Assembly: GCF_023973825.1 (NCBI RefSeq) | Contig: NC_090114.1 | Location: 186,001-250,000 of the forward strand | DNA length: 64,000 nucleotides | From: Plasmodium brasilianum | Taxonomy: Eukaryota; Apicomplexa; Aconoidasida; Haemosporida; Plasmodiidae | Direction: 5' to 3' | Shown: in pieces, positions 1-12,245 of the stretch | Layout of the letters: each line of letters starts with the position of its first letter | Numbering within the stretch: the stretch's first letter is position 1 | Program-made: the position numbers and the translations under genes | Notes under the pieces: model-generated | What the model saw: the letters and a program-made list of their open reading frames with translations, nothing else | The model's database searches: none | What the model was told of the DNA's origin: nothing

Positions 1-2082
1 TCCCAAAAGAAGCAAATTCTCACATGATAGTAGCAAATTTATCTCTTCCTATCCAATAATTACATTTATATTTATTGTAGTTTTTTTCACATTTTTTTTT
101 TTTATACCACAATAAATTATTTCAATTAAAAGTATGAATGTTTTTCTACAATTCCTTCAATCTATTTAGATTGAAAATTATTGTTCCATATGTACTTTAG
201 CTACAAATAAGTTTTCAACTATTCGTTTAACTAATTTAGACTTTGTTTTTATCTTAAATTAGAATAAATTAAACAATATTTAAATATATAAATGAGAAAA
301 AAGAACAAATAGCAACAAATAGCTCTTAAAAAAAAAAAATACTTAAGTCTGAGAAGGTATCATATAATATATCATAGTTTATAAAATTCTAATTCATGGA
401 TACATAATAAAAGATATAATTTCTCATATAAATTATATTGAAAAATATAAATGTAATATATTTTGAAAAAAAATAAAAAAAGAAAAAATATTCGAATACA
501 TTTTTTTTAGCAATATTTTAACAAACGTTATAGGATAAAGAAACATACTAGCGGAACCAAAATTTTCATATAAAAGAAAACCCGTAAAATTTAGTAGTCT
601 GAAAAAAAAGAAAAAATATTAAAATAAAGTATAATTATTTTATGGATATCTACGTTATAAAGAATAGACAGAGAAAATATGAAAATACGATAATATTATA
701 TACATAAAAAATGTTAATGCAAAAGATTAAGGTGGTTAAGATATATAATAGTTATAATGAGAAATACAACTATATAGTATATATACATATATGAATATTT
801 ATCCAAAACTAAAATTTATTAAGTGAATAAATATGAAAATACCTCTAGGTATAATGGAAAAAAACATTTTCATTATATTTCTGAAAAAACGTTATAATAA
901 ACATGTGACATACATTAATACAGAATTAAAACATAAATAATAATTTTTATGCTATAATATATAAAATTTTAAGAAATTTGATAAATTACTAAAATCCATT
1001 ATATAAATATCAGTTATACAACATAATTTGATATTAAATAAATGGTAAACAGAATGATTATATTAAATCTAAAAAAAATAAATAATACTAATTAAATATT
1101 AACAATAATATCACATAAATAACGTTTACATAATGTCAATATAAATAATTTACTGCGTTATTAATACAATTTAATATAAAAACATGTTTCTTTTACATTA
1201 TCGCGTAATTCTATATTTGTATATATTGACGAAAATATATATATATAATGAAAATAAATTTATCATCAATACAATGTTTTTCATAACACTTTCCATACAT
1301 ATTTTATTTAAGGATGCTATTTCTGTAATAATACACCTATAATTATGAATTACATTATAAAATAATATTATATAAAAATTTTACAATGTGACTAGTTATA
1401 GAAATATAGACTACATTTACTACAGTGCGAATATATATATATTAAATGAAATTTTTTTTGAATATTTTATTTAAAGTAACTAAAATGTTTTATATAGGTT
1501 TACTTTTACATATAAATTCAGATACATGCTGTTCTTTTTCGTATGTTTTTATATCAATTTTAATATTGTATTTGATATGGAAAAATTTATTCATGTAAAA
1601 TATCCATTTTAACATTAAATATTATTTTTTAAATAAATAATATAATTATTATACTATGAAGAAATATTCAGTAATTCGTATGAATTGTTATTTATTTGGT
1701 GTTACTATGAAATGAATGTAATATGTAAACTCCCATATCACACAATAATTTTGATCATATATTAAAACAAAATAATGAAAAATATATTAAAGAAAAATAT
1801 ATACTTTAATACATTTACAAAATAGAACAAAAAATAAAAAAAGATAAGAAGAATGTAAATAATACTTCTCAGATTACTGTTACCATCATTTTTTTCTGAA
1901 AAAGTTTAGTTTTTAACACATAATCATTTATAACACAGAATAAATAATGATGAAAAACGTACAAAAAAATATAAAAATAAATGTATTTAACATAAATAAA
2001 AATGTAAAGGAATAAAGTCGAAAAAAACAGGTCCAAAACTATTATAAAAGTACGTATGAAAGTACTTAGAGGATACATAAAT
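1..2082. other. A+T-rich intergenic DNA
   Basis: No supportable gene. The open frames here are low-complexity and rich in Ile, Tyr, Asn and Lys codons, as expected by chance in such A+T-rich DNA. The part from about 690 to 1850 resembles 35.4-36.5 kb of the same window and is listed as a repeat. Confidence 0.6.
690..1850 (+). repeat. Segmental duplication B, copy 1 (non-coding)
   Basis: Resembles 35,400-36,540 in the same orientation. Shared landmarks are GTTA(A/C)GATATATAATA (735 and 35,431), AACATTTTCATTRTATTT (865 and 35,540), AATAATTTTTATRCT (939 and 35,618) and CACAATAATTTTGATCATATA against TACAATAATTTTCATCATATA (1,740 and 36,431). No gene lies in either copy. Edges are approximate. Confidence 0.6.
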
Positions 2083-2661
2083 GATTAATGGGAATAAAGA
2101 AAAGTATAATTTTTGGATATATGCGTATGAGTGTTCACAGAACAGTGATATAGAACCTATTCTAATTTAACAATTGAAAAAGGAACAACGAGAAATATTA
2201 AAGGTAGCAGTGACATTGAGAAACGAAATATTTTATAGAATAAATTGTGAGAAAGATATGGAAATCCTTCTAAGAAATTGAGAAAATTAGAATTGTTTAA
2301 TAACATGAAAAATAAAAGAAGAAAAGAAAAAGCTTACGTAAATTAAATGGAAACATTATAAAAAAAATCATCGAATTACATTCAAAAATTTCCATTTTTA
2401 AAAAAAGCAAAATATATATGGAGATAGCGGATATTAACAAAGGGTATTATTATAATGTAGTGTTTGGAAGAGGACTTCTCTATGGAGTAAACACAGGAAT
2501 TGTGAAACATTTCAGATGTATAAGAAGATAATTGCATAAAGTATTAATAACTTTATATTTTTTAATTTTAATTCTTCAAGTATTATTTTCTAAAAAGAAG
2601 CATGACAAAAAAAAAGAGGTAATAAGTATAGGTAAAATTGTGATATGAAAGGGAGAACTTA
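2083..2661 (+). pseudogene. Decayed coding fragment, family unknown
   Basis: This stretch has a visibly higher G+C content than its surroundings and reads as protein in pieces across several frames on the + strand. A first piece reads MINGNKEKYNFWIYAYECSQ, continues to a TAA near 2,168, and resumes in the same frame as a charged helix-like run (QLKKEQREILKVAVTLRNE). After frame changes, a last piece (about 2,417-2,647) holds EIADINKGYYYNVVFGRGLL, one in-frame TAA, a hydrophobic stretch (LITLYFLILILQVLF) and a Lys-rich tail. A single membrane span followed by a basic tail would fit the end of an exported or surface protein. I do not recognise the family. Stops and shifts are frequent, so it is not translated as one protein. 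Confidence 0.4.
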
Positions 2662-4535
2662 AATAGTAAAGAAAGTTTTAGGAACATATGTACATATGTA
2701 ATTTATATTGTTTATTTATATATACATTCACGTATTCAAAAATATTACAAAGTTAAAAAAAAGAAACATAGATTATCGTAATATAATTATTTTATATATT
2801 TATATGTATCATATACATAGACGAAATATATTAAGAAAATAGAGAAATATTCAATATTATAAAGATAATATATATAAATATTATTTATTAATATTCCTGT
2901 TAGAAATATTTTTACTTTCACTATTCATAAATTTTCATTTATTTTAATATAATTTTCCATAGTTCCTTAGAATATTATTTAAATAAATACATTTTATATG
3001 TTATTTAATTGACTAAACAATACTTTTTAAAGATTATGTGAGAGTAATAATTAAAATATATATTAACATTACATTATAATTTTTCTCTAAATCTGTACAA
3101 AGTCAAATGTGCAAAATGCAACTATCTGGAAAAATGATTCAATGGGAAATTCTGTACTTTATACGTAATTAATTAAATGCTCTAAAAAAAAAACAAACAA
3201 ACATAGAATAACTCATTAAATACACCTTATTAATATTTATGTAAGAAATAAAAAAAATATTAACTATTTATATATCATCTATAAAAAACAATTCTATTTT
3301 TCATTTTTTCTTTGTATACAAAATTATCCATCTTATTTTGAAGAATTTACTAACTGTTAATATAAACAGTACATATTTCTATGCACCTTTGAAATAATTT
3401 TAACTTTTTATATAATGCAATTATGAAAACTCGTAAAACATAGAACACATGTATAAATATATTTCTGAAAATAATTATATTATTGAAAACAAGAATACAC
3501 TTAATTTTATTAAACTTAATGTATATTTTTACATTTATAGACATATACAATACATTTTTAGAAGTCTATAGTTATAGAACAAGAATAATCAAAGACGAAA
3601 AGTATTTCAATATATCTTACATTAATATAGAATTTTATTCTTTTCTTTACATTCATACTATAATAATAAAAAAAATAAAATTATATATACCTATATATAT
3701 TTTTTCAGTATTGTATATATGTAATTATAATTTTCAAAATTTAATTATCACCAAAATTAAAAACAATAATAAAATAATGAATGAATTTAATTCTTAAGAT
3801 ATAAATATATGATGGTTAAAGCATATTTATAGAAATATTATTATATTACATATATATATTTTCCCTTTTATATTACGTGAAAACAAATAAGTCTTTTAAT
3901 AAAGTATTACAATAAATATACTCTTTAAAACACTTCAGAGACGACTTATTTCACAATGTATATATTAATATTTTTTTGAATGAATATACATTTATATATA
4001 TTAATATAACAAACACATATACATCATTTCAATAAACACGAAATCAGGTACATTCATTACTTATTTAAAAATAATAATTCATCTTTTTAATTGTGTTATC
4101 AAATAATAATATTAGACTGAAACTTTGTGAAAAACAATCAGTATCATTTCTTATAATTCATATATAAATTAACATATAACTTCAATTAAATTATCTGAAT
4201 TATTCTATTATTTAGAAATTTTAATGCAGAAAAATATATCTTTCATAGAAATCTGTTTAATGCACAAATATATATAATATGTTGTAACGTTTAATTAAAG
4301 ACAGAAAATATTTCATTATATGCAATTTAAAATATTAAAACTTTTAATTTCACAAAAAAACTAAGAACATACTTTTTAACAGATGTATATCAAATAAGAT
4401 AGGTATATATGTAAACATGTATAAAATTTAAGCAATACTGAGTATGTCTATTAAACATAGAATAAGTTATTACATGTATATTATTTCTCATTAAAGACTT
4501 CTTTAAATAAAGAAACATATTTCTAAAGATATGTT
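2662..4535. other. Intergenic DNA, 3' flank of the fam-l gene
   Basis: Very A+T rich and without a convincing gene. The stretch just left of 4,535 is the downstream flank of the fam-l gene and shares scattered words with the 3' flanks of the 7.9, 40.0 and 59.4 kb genes. Confidence 0.55.
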
Positions 4536-5519
4536 TTACCTTTTTCTAAACTTAATTTTTTGATATTTTTTAACTTTTTTATGGTAATAAACAACCATAA
4601 ATATTAGGGTGAAAGTTAATATTAAGAAAGGTATTAAATATATCATATAACACAAAAAACTTGTTACATAAAATTTATGTAGACCACCATCAACTAATTT
4701 CTTTTTGGTCTCATCCAATCCTTTAAGGGATTCGAACAGAAAACTTAACGAGGATTCCTTTAAAGCTTTATGCAATGGTCTCAACCAACCAACAAAAGGG
4801 TGTTTCAATAATTCAATAAAACCCTGAATAAGTCCTACGCCACAAGAAAAATCTAATATTATTGAGACTAATAAACATAAGACAAAGAATAAAGGTAAAA
4901 CGAATCGTACTCTGTATTTTTTTAAAACCAATTTTCTGAAAATTTTATTACTAATTGTTTTGTTGTTGTTAAGAAAATCTATGTAATCAAGTTCTTTAAA
5001 TATTTTTTTTTCCATATGAGAATATTTTTTTGTTTCAAACATACACGATTTATTTTTTATATATTGTTTATGGCCTCTTTCAATCATTGATGACACTGTA
5101 TTTAACTTTTCTTTTTGTGTTGTTACCTTTTTTTCAATATCAGTTACATCTTTTTTTTCGTTTGATACATAATTTTTTATATCTTCTTTTAAACATGTAT
5201 TATGTACATACATATCCTGTTTATATTTTGATAGTGTCCTATATCTCCTATTTTCTAATTTTTTACCAAGGTTGTAGTTTTCATACTGGGATTTTATAAA
5301 TATACTCTAAAAAAACAAAGTAAATATTTGTTATTTAAAGAATAGTATATTTTATTCAAAAAAAACTTATTAGTAAAAATAAAATATTATAAATTCTAAT
5401 AATCCAAATATGCTCAAATAATATTATCATACTACATCATTCTTAAAATGTAATGCCCAGGGTAAAAGTACTAACGCATAAATTTTAATTAATAAAAGTA
5501 ACATAATTTTTCGTTCCAT
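4536..5519 (-). CDS. fam-l family protein (two-exon exported membrane protein)
   Basis: CDS is the complement of join(4536..5306,5436..5519), 284 aa, with a 129-base intron. Exon 1 gives a 28-residue hydrophobic leader (MERKIMLLLLIKIYALVLLP...). It ends ...KND before a GT donor, and exon 2 follows a TTTTTTTAG acceptor in phase 0. An export-like motif RTLSK follows the leader. It keeps R and L of the PEXEL but has Lys at position 5. The segment ETKKYSHMEKKIFKELDY at about residues 119-136 is typical of fam-l as I remember it. Membrane spans lie at about 163-181 and 241-268, and the tail KKVKKYQKIKFRKR ends the protein. Length and architecture are normal for the family, and no lesion is visible. 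Known of the family: expanded in P. malariae, predicted exported, function unproven. It pairs with the fam-m pseudogene about 2.3 kb upstream on the same strand. The l-versus-m assignment is from memory. Confidence 0.88.
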
Positions 5520-7854
5520 CTTATATTATTTTTATATTCTAATATATTCAGTAAAGACTATATTAAAAATAATATAATATTCATTAATGATAAAACATAC
5601 TATAGTTATTTACATAAATTTTTATTTTTATCATTATTTTTTTTTTTTTGGTGAAGAATCAATAAAATGTATATAGTTAGAATACCTTTTAGAACAGAGA
5701 TTAATAAAAATAATTTTTAAATATATTATAAAATTTTTATCTTAGTTTTATTTTTTAGTAAATGATACAATTAAAATATAATAATTTGATCTGTTTCATA
5801 AATATTCGAAAAAACATATAATTTCGGTATATTGGTTGTATAATTTTTTTTATTTAATTTTTTTAAAAATGAAATGAAAAGAGAATATAATATATCTTAA
5901 TATTTCTAAATATATATTTTAGTTAGAACATAGAATGCATATGTTTAAGAATATATAGACTATATATAGTATAGAATATAGAAAATACTTTGTTCCATAT
6001 ATTAGGAAAATAATAATTAATTTCAACGATATTTTTCTATTAATAATGCTAATTTTTATAAATATTGTATTTTTGAAAAATATATGATTTCAAATAAAAT
6101 GTAAATTATTATAATAGTTCTAATGATAAATATAGAAAGCTACATTTTGTACAATATTTTATCATATCATATCTATAATACTAACATTATATAATGGTAT
6201 ATAATATATTTAACAATTTGCATTTAAATGGTACGACCAAATCTACAAAACAATTTATATTTTCAAGGCAAATATATTACAAAATTCTATCTTTGTACAA
6301 TTATTTTTGAAAATTATAATTTTTAATTACATTCAATATATATAGGTTTATGTAATTAAAATTTTCTTAAATTCTTCTATTTAAATTTTTATTTTAAATG
6401 AATATAATAATTTAGAATAAATAAGATAAAAATAAATAATAAAAAAATAAAAAATATATACGCAAATACTTCCACTAAAGTTATTACTGTTATAATAAAC
6501 TTGGAACATTAATATATCTCTCAATTTTATTTATAATAAAAATTCATACTTTTTTTACTTATTAATTTAATGTATCATAAATATTCAAGTAACTTTTGTA
6601 AAATAGAATAAAATTTTCTACTATGTATGTAAGTGTAATAATAAAACGGATATTGTAAATATCTTCTTATTTAACAGAACAGTATAACAATACATAAAAC
6701 TAATAAAGTAGTACATACAATTGCAACTAAAATTAAAAATTACAGTAATAAATAAAATATATATACTAGAAATACGAAAAACTCTAATACTACATCTAAA
6801 GCTGTATTTATGAGTTATGTATAAAAAAAAAAAGCTTTTTCATTTTTAATATTAATTAAAAAATGTTAATTATAAACCTAAAATATCTAGTATTTCTCGA
6901 CATAAATTATATGTATTATAGTGCATATTTAAAGAATATTAACACTTTATATATAATAAAAAATAACTAAGATACGTAGTTTATTTATTCACATATTTAA
7001 TTATATTATATGTTTAATTCATTTTTGTGAAATTGAATTAACACCACAACTAAGCACAATAATAAAATAATATAGGTTTTTATCTGTTCATTTAATTGTA
7101 AAAATATAAAATCATTAAGTTAGTAAGAAATTATAAATAATCTATATATAATAATAATATATTTAATTCTAGATAAATTTAAATTTTTATAATGCAAACA
7201 AAATTAAAAGTATATTATAAAACTTTATTCAATAATTATGTCCTATAACATATTATTCATAACACATATTTTATATAATAATTAAAAGTTTTTTCTTTGG
7301 TCAAAAATATATATATATACAGATCAATGCAACAAAATAAATGTACTTCTCCTCATTAAATAATAAATGATACACATTTATTTTTAATTCAAAACTAATA
7401 ATAAATTTTATGGATAAAATGATAAAATATTCAATTTTTACTAGAACAAGATAAAAAATAAAAAGTATCATTTCATATAGATCAAATATATACTGATAGA
7501 CAATTTGTTTAATATTATATGAATTCTTATATTACGTATATGAATTTTAACGTAAAAAAATATGCTTTTCTAAAAAACTCTCTTTACACATAAATATATA
7601 TATTAGCCAATTATATATAATTAAAGTGAAGTATACTTTAAAACGCTCATTTTTAAATATTAATAAAATCAAATTCACAAACAGTTAAAAACATATTTTA
7701 ATATTATTGAGTATCAAAAAAATCACATATATGCTGATTCCTTTATAAAACATAATCTATTATACCTATCCTTTCTTAGTAAATCACCAAAAATATTACA
7801 GTTATAATAATATGAAATAAAATATTAGAGAAAAAAATTATTCCTGTTATTCTT
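5520..7854. other. Intergenic DNA between the fam-l and fam-m genes
   Basis: Holds the 5' flank of the fam-l gene and the 3' flank of the fam-m pseudogene. Apart from the conserved element at 5666, I see only A+T-rich simple sequence and no coding signal. Confidence 0.6.
5666..5684 (-). promoter_or_regulatory. Conserved upstream element of the fam-l gene (putative)
   Basis: The + strand word aatgtatatagttagaata lies about 147 bases upstream of the fam-l start codon. A closely related word occurs at nearly the same distance upstream of the fam-m genes (8826 and 41007). The position is conserved across paralogues. A role in transcription is inference, and plain shared ancestry of the flanks is the alternative. 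Confidence 0.35.
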
Positions 7855-8693
7855 TTACTCAGAAATCAACTTAATTATTATATATTTTTCATTATTTTTT
7901 AGAATCTTAGGAATCACTATTATAATAATTATAGATAATATAACAATAAGTACACTAAATAATATAGGAAAAACATAGGGTCCTGCTTTTGTAGTCATAT
8001 CCTCAGAAAATAACTTTATGAACTCTTTCCCTGCTTCTACAAACTGTTCAAATGCTTCTAACATTGTGTATCCTATTCCCAGGAAAAATAAAAGAAAAAA
8101 TAGAGCAACTCCAAATCCGTAACTTCTAAACTTTGTTTTTTTTAAAGCTATATCATAAATTGTTCTATTTTTTTCAAGAAATTTATCATAATTTTTTTTT
8201 TCTTATCCATTTTTTTTCAAAATGGAAATGCTTTTCATTAAACATTCCATTATTATAATCTATAACTTCTGTATAGAATCTCCCATTATTTAATGATGTT
8301 CTATTCGATTTTTTGTTTTTCCCCTTCTCCTTCTCTCCAGTAATTGGTATATCTTCTTTTTAAACCTAAAATATTTGTATTCATTTCTTGCTTATGTGTC
8401 ACCAATAATCGAGAATTTCTTAACCATATGTTTCTACCAAGATTCTATTTTTCATCAGAATGCTTGTTAAAAGCAAACTAAAAAAATAGGTAAATATTTA
8501 TTATTAAAATTAATAAATAATATATTACACTAAAAAAGAGTATTTAAAAATATAAAATAAGATAAATAATAACAACACAGAATACCCATAAATAATATTA
8601 TTATACTTTATTATTGTTAAAATGGTATATCCAATATAAAAGTATAAACGTAGCAGTTCTAATAAATAGTATTATTTTAATATATTGTTCCAT
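7855..8693 (-). pseudogene. fam-m family pseudogene
   Basis: Exon 1 is at 8693..8607 (29 codons, MEQYIKIILFIRTATFILLY...), the intron at 8606..8478, and exon 2 at 8477..7855. All splice sites look usable. Exon 2 carries fam-m landmarks: a FNK start, a Tyr-Thr-Glu-Val-Ile-Asp-Tyr-Asn-Asn-Gly block, a HFHFEKKW block, two membrane spans, and a KNNEKYIIIKLISE tail. Three lesions are visible. There is an in-frame TAG at 8447..8445 (codon 11 of exon 2). A one-base frameshift lies in the T run at 8357-8361, and another in the T10 run at 8192-8201. The last 69 codons are open. Two of the three lesions are in homopolymers, where assembly error is possible, but the TAG is a substitution. It is the upstream partner of the fam-l gene at 4.5 kb. 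Confidence 0.85.
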
Positions 8694-8825
8694 GATTTAT
8701 ATTTTTAATATTCTAATATACTCAATAAACAAATAATTGATATTAATATAATGAACTTATAATGAAAAAGTTCCTATATTTACTTTTCCAATATTTTTTA
8801 TTATATATTCGTAAAAACCTAATAG

Positions 8826-8844
8826 AATGTATATAACTATAATG
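8826..8844 (-). promoter_or_regulatory. Conserved upstream element of the fam-m pseudogene (putative)
   Basis: The + strand word aatgtatataactataatg lies 133 bases upstream of the start codon. It differs at one of 19 positions from the word at 41007..41025, which is 136 bases upstream of the intact fam-m gene. It may be a promoter-proximal element. Function is inferred only. Confidence 0.4.
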
Positions 8845-11389
8845 TTATTACATTATATATTAAAAAAAATAATTTATAATATACATTACAGAATTTAAGT
8901 TTTAAATATGTTTTTAAGGAAGTAACTTAAATTAAAATACAATAATATGTATTCATACATAAATATCCAAAATATATAAATTAATTAGTTAATACAGTAT
9001 ATTTTAGAAATATTTATTTTTTAAAACTATTTTCAAAATAAAATAAAAGGTATATATTTTACTTCACCGAATTCTTAAATATTGAGTCTATATAGTATAT
9101 CAAATGTAGAAAGTTTAAAATATGGATAATGTATCGATTTACATATGAAGAAAATCCCTGCAAATATTAATGATATATTCCTATATATAATTATAATTAT
9201 ATAAATATTATGTTTTTCAAAAGCATCTTGTAATTCATAAATAATATTAAATATTACAAAAATAAAATAATAATTATAATAAATGAAAAAGTAGCTATAT
9301 TTTTTCAACAGTAACTGTTATATTCATTATAAAGATTCCACTTTTTTGTAATCTATAATATATATAAAAAATCAAATATATAATAAGCTACCTAATCTAT
9401 GAAACACTCTTCATCTTAAATGAAAATAAGAAATTACTGTTTATTTTAGTATCATTAAGATTTCAAATTAAAATGTTTATATAATTTTCATGTATATAAA
9501 TGTTTCTAAATTAAATTGTTTTAATTCGACTTAATGCATATATATATTTGTTTTTAATTGAATATAAATATTTGAAAAATATAATAATTTAAAAAAACAA
9601 AAAAAACTAAAAAATATAATGAAATTTTTATAAGTATGTTGTTCGACTTTTTTTAGTGAATATCTGCTTATATTAATCTGAATTTATATATAGACAAATA
9701 TATTTATATATAAAAAAAAAGAAATGCACAAGCTCCTTCAATGTTTAAAAAATGAAATTTGAAATTTAAATATTATACTATTAATTTATCAAATACAGAT
9801 TTTAATGTGTTAATTAAAATTGCATTTACGAAAAAACTATTTTAATAAAATTAGTAATCAATCATTTCAAAAATTCACGAACGCACTGCATCAAAAACAC
9901 GGTAATTTACTCTTATATAATTAAAAATTCTATACAACATATATCTTATATTTTAATTATAATATATCAATGATCACAGAAGTTACAATAGCATAATATA
10001 TTTATAACGTGAATATACTTTTACTTGAGTGTACAATAGTTAAAGAAGTATTACTATTATAAAAAAATTATCTAGATAGTAAGTTAAACACCTTTTCCTA
10101 TCGTTCATATTTTGGATCCTATTACTTCTACAAACATATTTATAGAAAAAAATACACAGTAGCACAAATGTATAAATAATAATTTATTTAAAATAAAGCT
10201 ATAGAAAAAATGCATATAACTTAAAATTTATTTACATATTGTTTAATGGTTTATTCAATTTTATTATAAGTTTATGATCGACTTTTATAAAGTACATATT
10301 GTTTAAGAAAGAACAAAATTAATTAGTGTTCTGTTATAGATACTTAAACTATAAGAACTGTGCCTCATAAATTTATTCGCTCAATGCTATCAAAAATAAA
10401 AAAGTATAATATTTGTTTATTATAAAATTTCGTTTATATTAGATATACAATTAATGCTTATAAAACAGATTTATATCTAAACTCTATGCAAGTTATGTAG
10501 TCATACACAGAATTTTTTCCTTTATGTAATTATACATTTTCATGAATATTAAAATTGATAAAGTGCAATTAATGACTCATTCTTAAAAGTAAAAAAATAT
10601 TAGCTACTATTCACATTTTCAATATTAACTTTGCAAATGTTCTACAAATACATTAAAAATATATTTATATGCAAATTGTTTTGAAACATATTTTTCATAA
10701 TAATATATTGCAAAGAATATTTGTTAATCTTACACTTGCATAAAACATACACATTAACAGAAAATATAATACATATATTTATTTTTATTAAAATAAAAAA
10801 TCTAGTATACTTCTAAATTAAAATTAATATATAATAGAATTGTTAATAAATTCTTTATATAATCATTACAACCATAAAAAATGTAACAAGAATTATGACT
10901 CCTAAAATTATAAATTGTTTCATTCAATAAGCTGTATCAATTGTAATTCAATAAATCAAATTAAATGAGCCCATGGAACTTATAATAATAATTTACGTAA
11001 AACATACATATACATAATTCTTTCATACGTTGCTCATATTTTTCTTATAAATATTGAGTAATATCTATTTAACATTACAATGAAACACAAAATATTTATG
11101 TATATAGCTGTTACGAGTGTGGACAGCAAATTACCTCGTAAGAGCAAACCATATTAATAAAAAAAATATATAAAAATGTGATCTGCTGTGAATATTTAAT
11201 ATATATTTTTTTACCTTTTTGTGTCACTATATATTTGTACATAATGTAGTGTGCACAAATAATTTTATGTGCGTACAATGAAAAATTTAGTTGAGAACAT
11301 AATATCATTAATCAAAAAGTAGATCTTTATAAATAATTCGAAAAAAGTTTTTTTAAAGCTAACATATTTATTATATCCACGTTTAAACT
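8845..11389. other. Intergenic DNA
   Basis: No gene that I can support. On the minus strand, about 10,859-10,915 reads as a hydrophobic run (IILGVIILVTFFMVVMII) ending in TAA, with TGA codons just before it. About 11,136-11,230 reads as a leader-like peptide ending ...VCSYE before a gtaatt donor-like site. Both may be scraps of exported genes, but neither is strong enough to call. Confidence 0.4.
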
Positions 11390-12245
11390 TCAATGATGAA
11401 TATCAATTTTGTATTTCAAATATTTTACAAGAATATAAATAACCAATGAAATACTCAAAAATGCTCGCAAATATAAAACCGAATAATCATGATATATCAC
11501 AAATTCGTATGAAACCGCCTTTATTTCTACGTCACTTGAAAAAAATATTTACATAATAAGGACATAATATAAATAATCGAAATACCATTTAAAATGATAT
11601 TACAGGTAGTAAAAATATCAGAGCTATATTTTTATATTCTAAATGTTTTAAACCTTCTTTCTCGGTATAATCCGTATATCTCCTATGTTTATATATAGGA
11701 CTAAATACCCTATATATTACCTTTTCAAAGAAATTATATATCTCTGCAAATGGTTTACATATAATTTACGTGAATTTAGTTCCTAAACATTTGGATGAAG
11801 CTCATGTTTTCTCTTTATTTATAAATTCTCATTTTCCATCAAATTTTGATTCATCTTTATCGTCCTTATTTTATGAATCATAATATTCAATTCCAGATAA
11901 CGTAACATTTAATTCTACATTTTCTATCTACATAACATATTCTTGCAATAGAATATTAGTTTACGAATAAAAAGTTCTATGGGTTCTAATCACATTATCT
12001 AAAGATTTATTAAATGACACTACTAGCAAAATAAAATATTTTAACTATTTACCATATGATATACTTATTTACTCATAAAGGTACTATTGTTATTATTATA
12101 TATATGCATAATATGAAACAGCAATTAATATTAAAAAAAATTTTTGGGCGATATTATTATAGCACATTATAGTAACTAAAACTTGACCAATTATATAGAA
12201 GAAGTATAAGAGTTTAAAATAAAATAAAAATATTCTTTCTTCCAT
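11390..12245 (-). pseudogene. Decayed exported membrane protein gene
   Basis: A degenerate exon 1 starts with ATG at 12245 (MEERIFLFYFKLL...). It needs one frameshift to reach ...WSSFSYYN at a GT donor (12165). The intron acceptor TTTTGCTAG is at 12025-12023. Exon 2 reads VSFNKSLDNVIRTHRTFY and then continues in one frame for most of its length despite at least six in-frame stops. Recognisable blocks are EKVIYRVFSPIYKHRRYTDY, a first membrane span (NIALIFLLPVISF) closed by a stop, and in a shifted frame a second span (FLSISLVIYILVKYLKYK) ending at TGA 11392..11390. The order leader, intron, basic block, two spans and KYLKYK tail is that of Plasmodium subtelomeric exported proteins. The exact family is uncertain. 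The many stops show it has been dead for some time. Confidence 0.75.

Noticed and set aside
853..940. MEKNIFIIFLKKRYNKHVTY reading as a possible leader exon
   Set aside because: No donor follows at the expected place, and the duplicate at 35.5 kb has lost the ATG and frame.
3483..3797. 104-codon + strand frame
   Set aside because: Composition is almost only Ile, Tyr, Asn, Lys, Phe and Leu, there is no ATG start at its beginning, and there is no leader exon or splice site. Such frames are expected in DNA this A+T rich.
5030..5299. 89-codon + strand frame across the fam-l gene
   Set aside because: Antisense shadow of exon 2.
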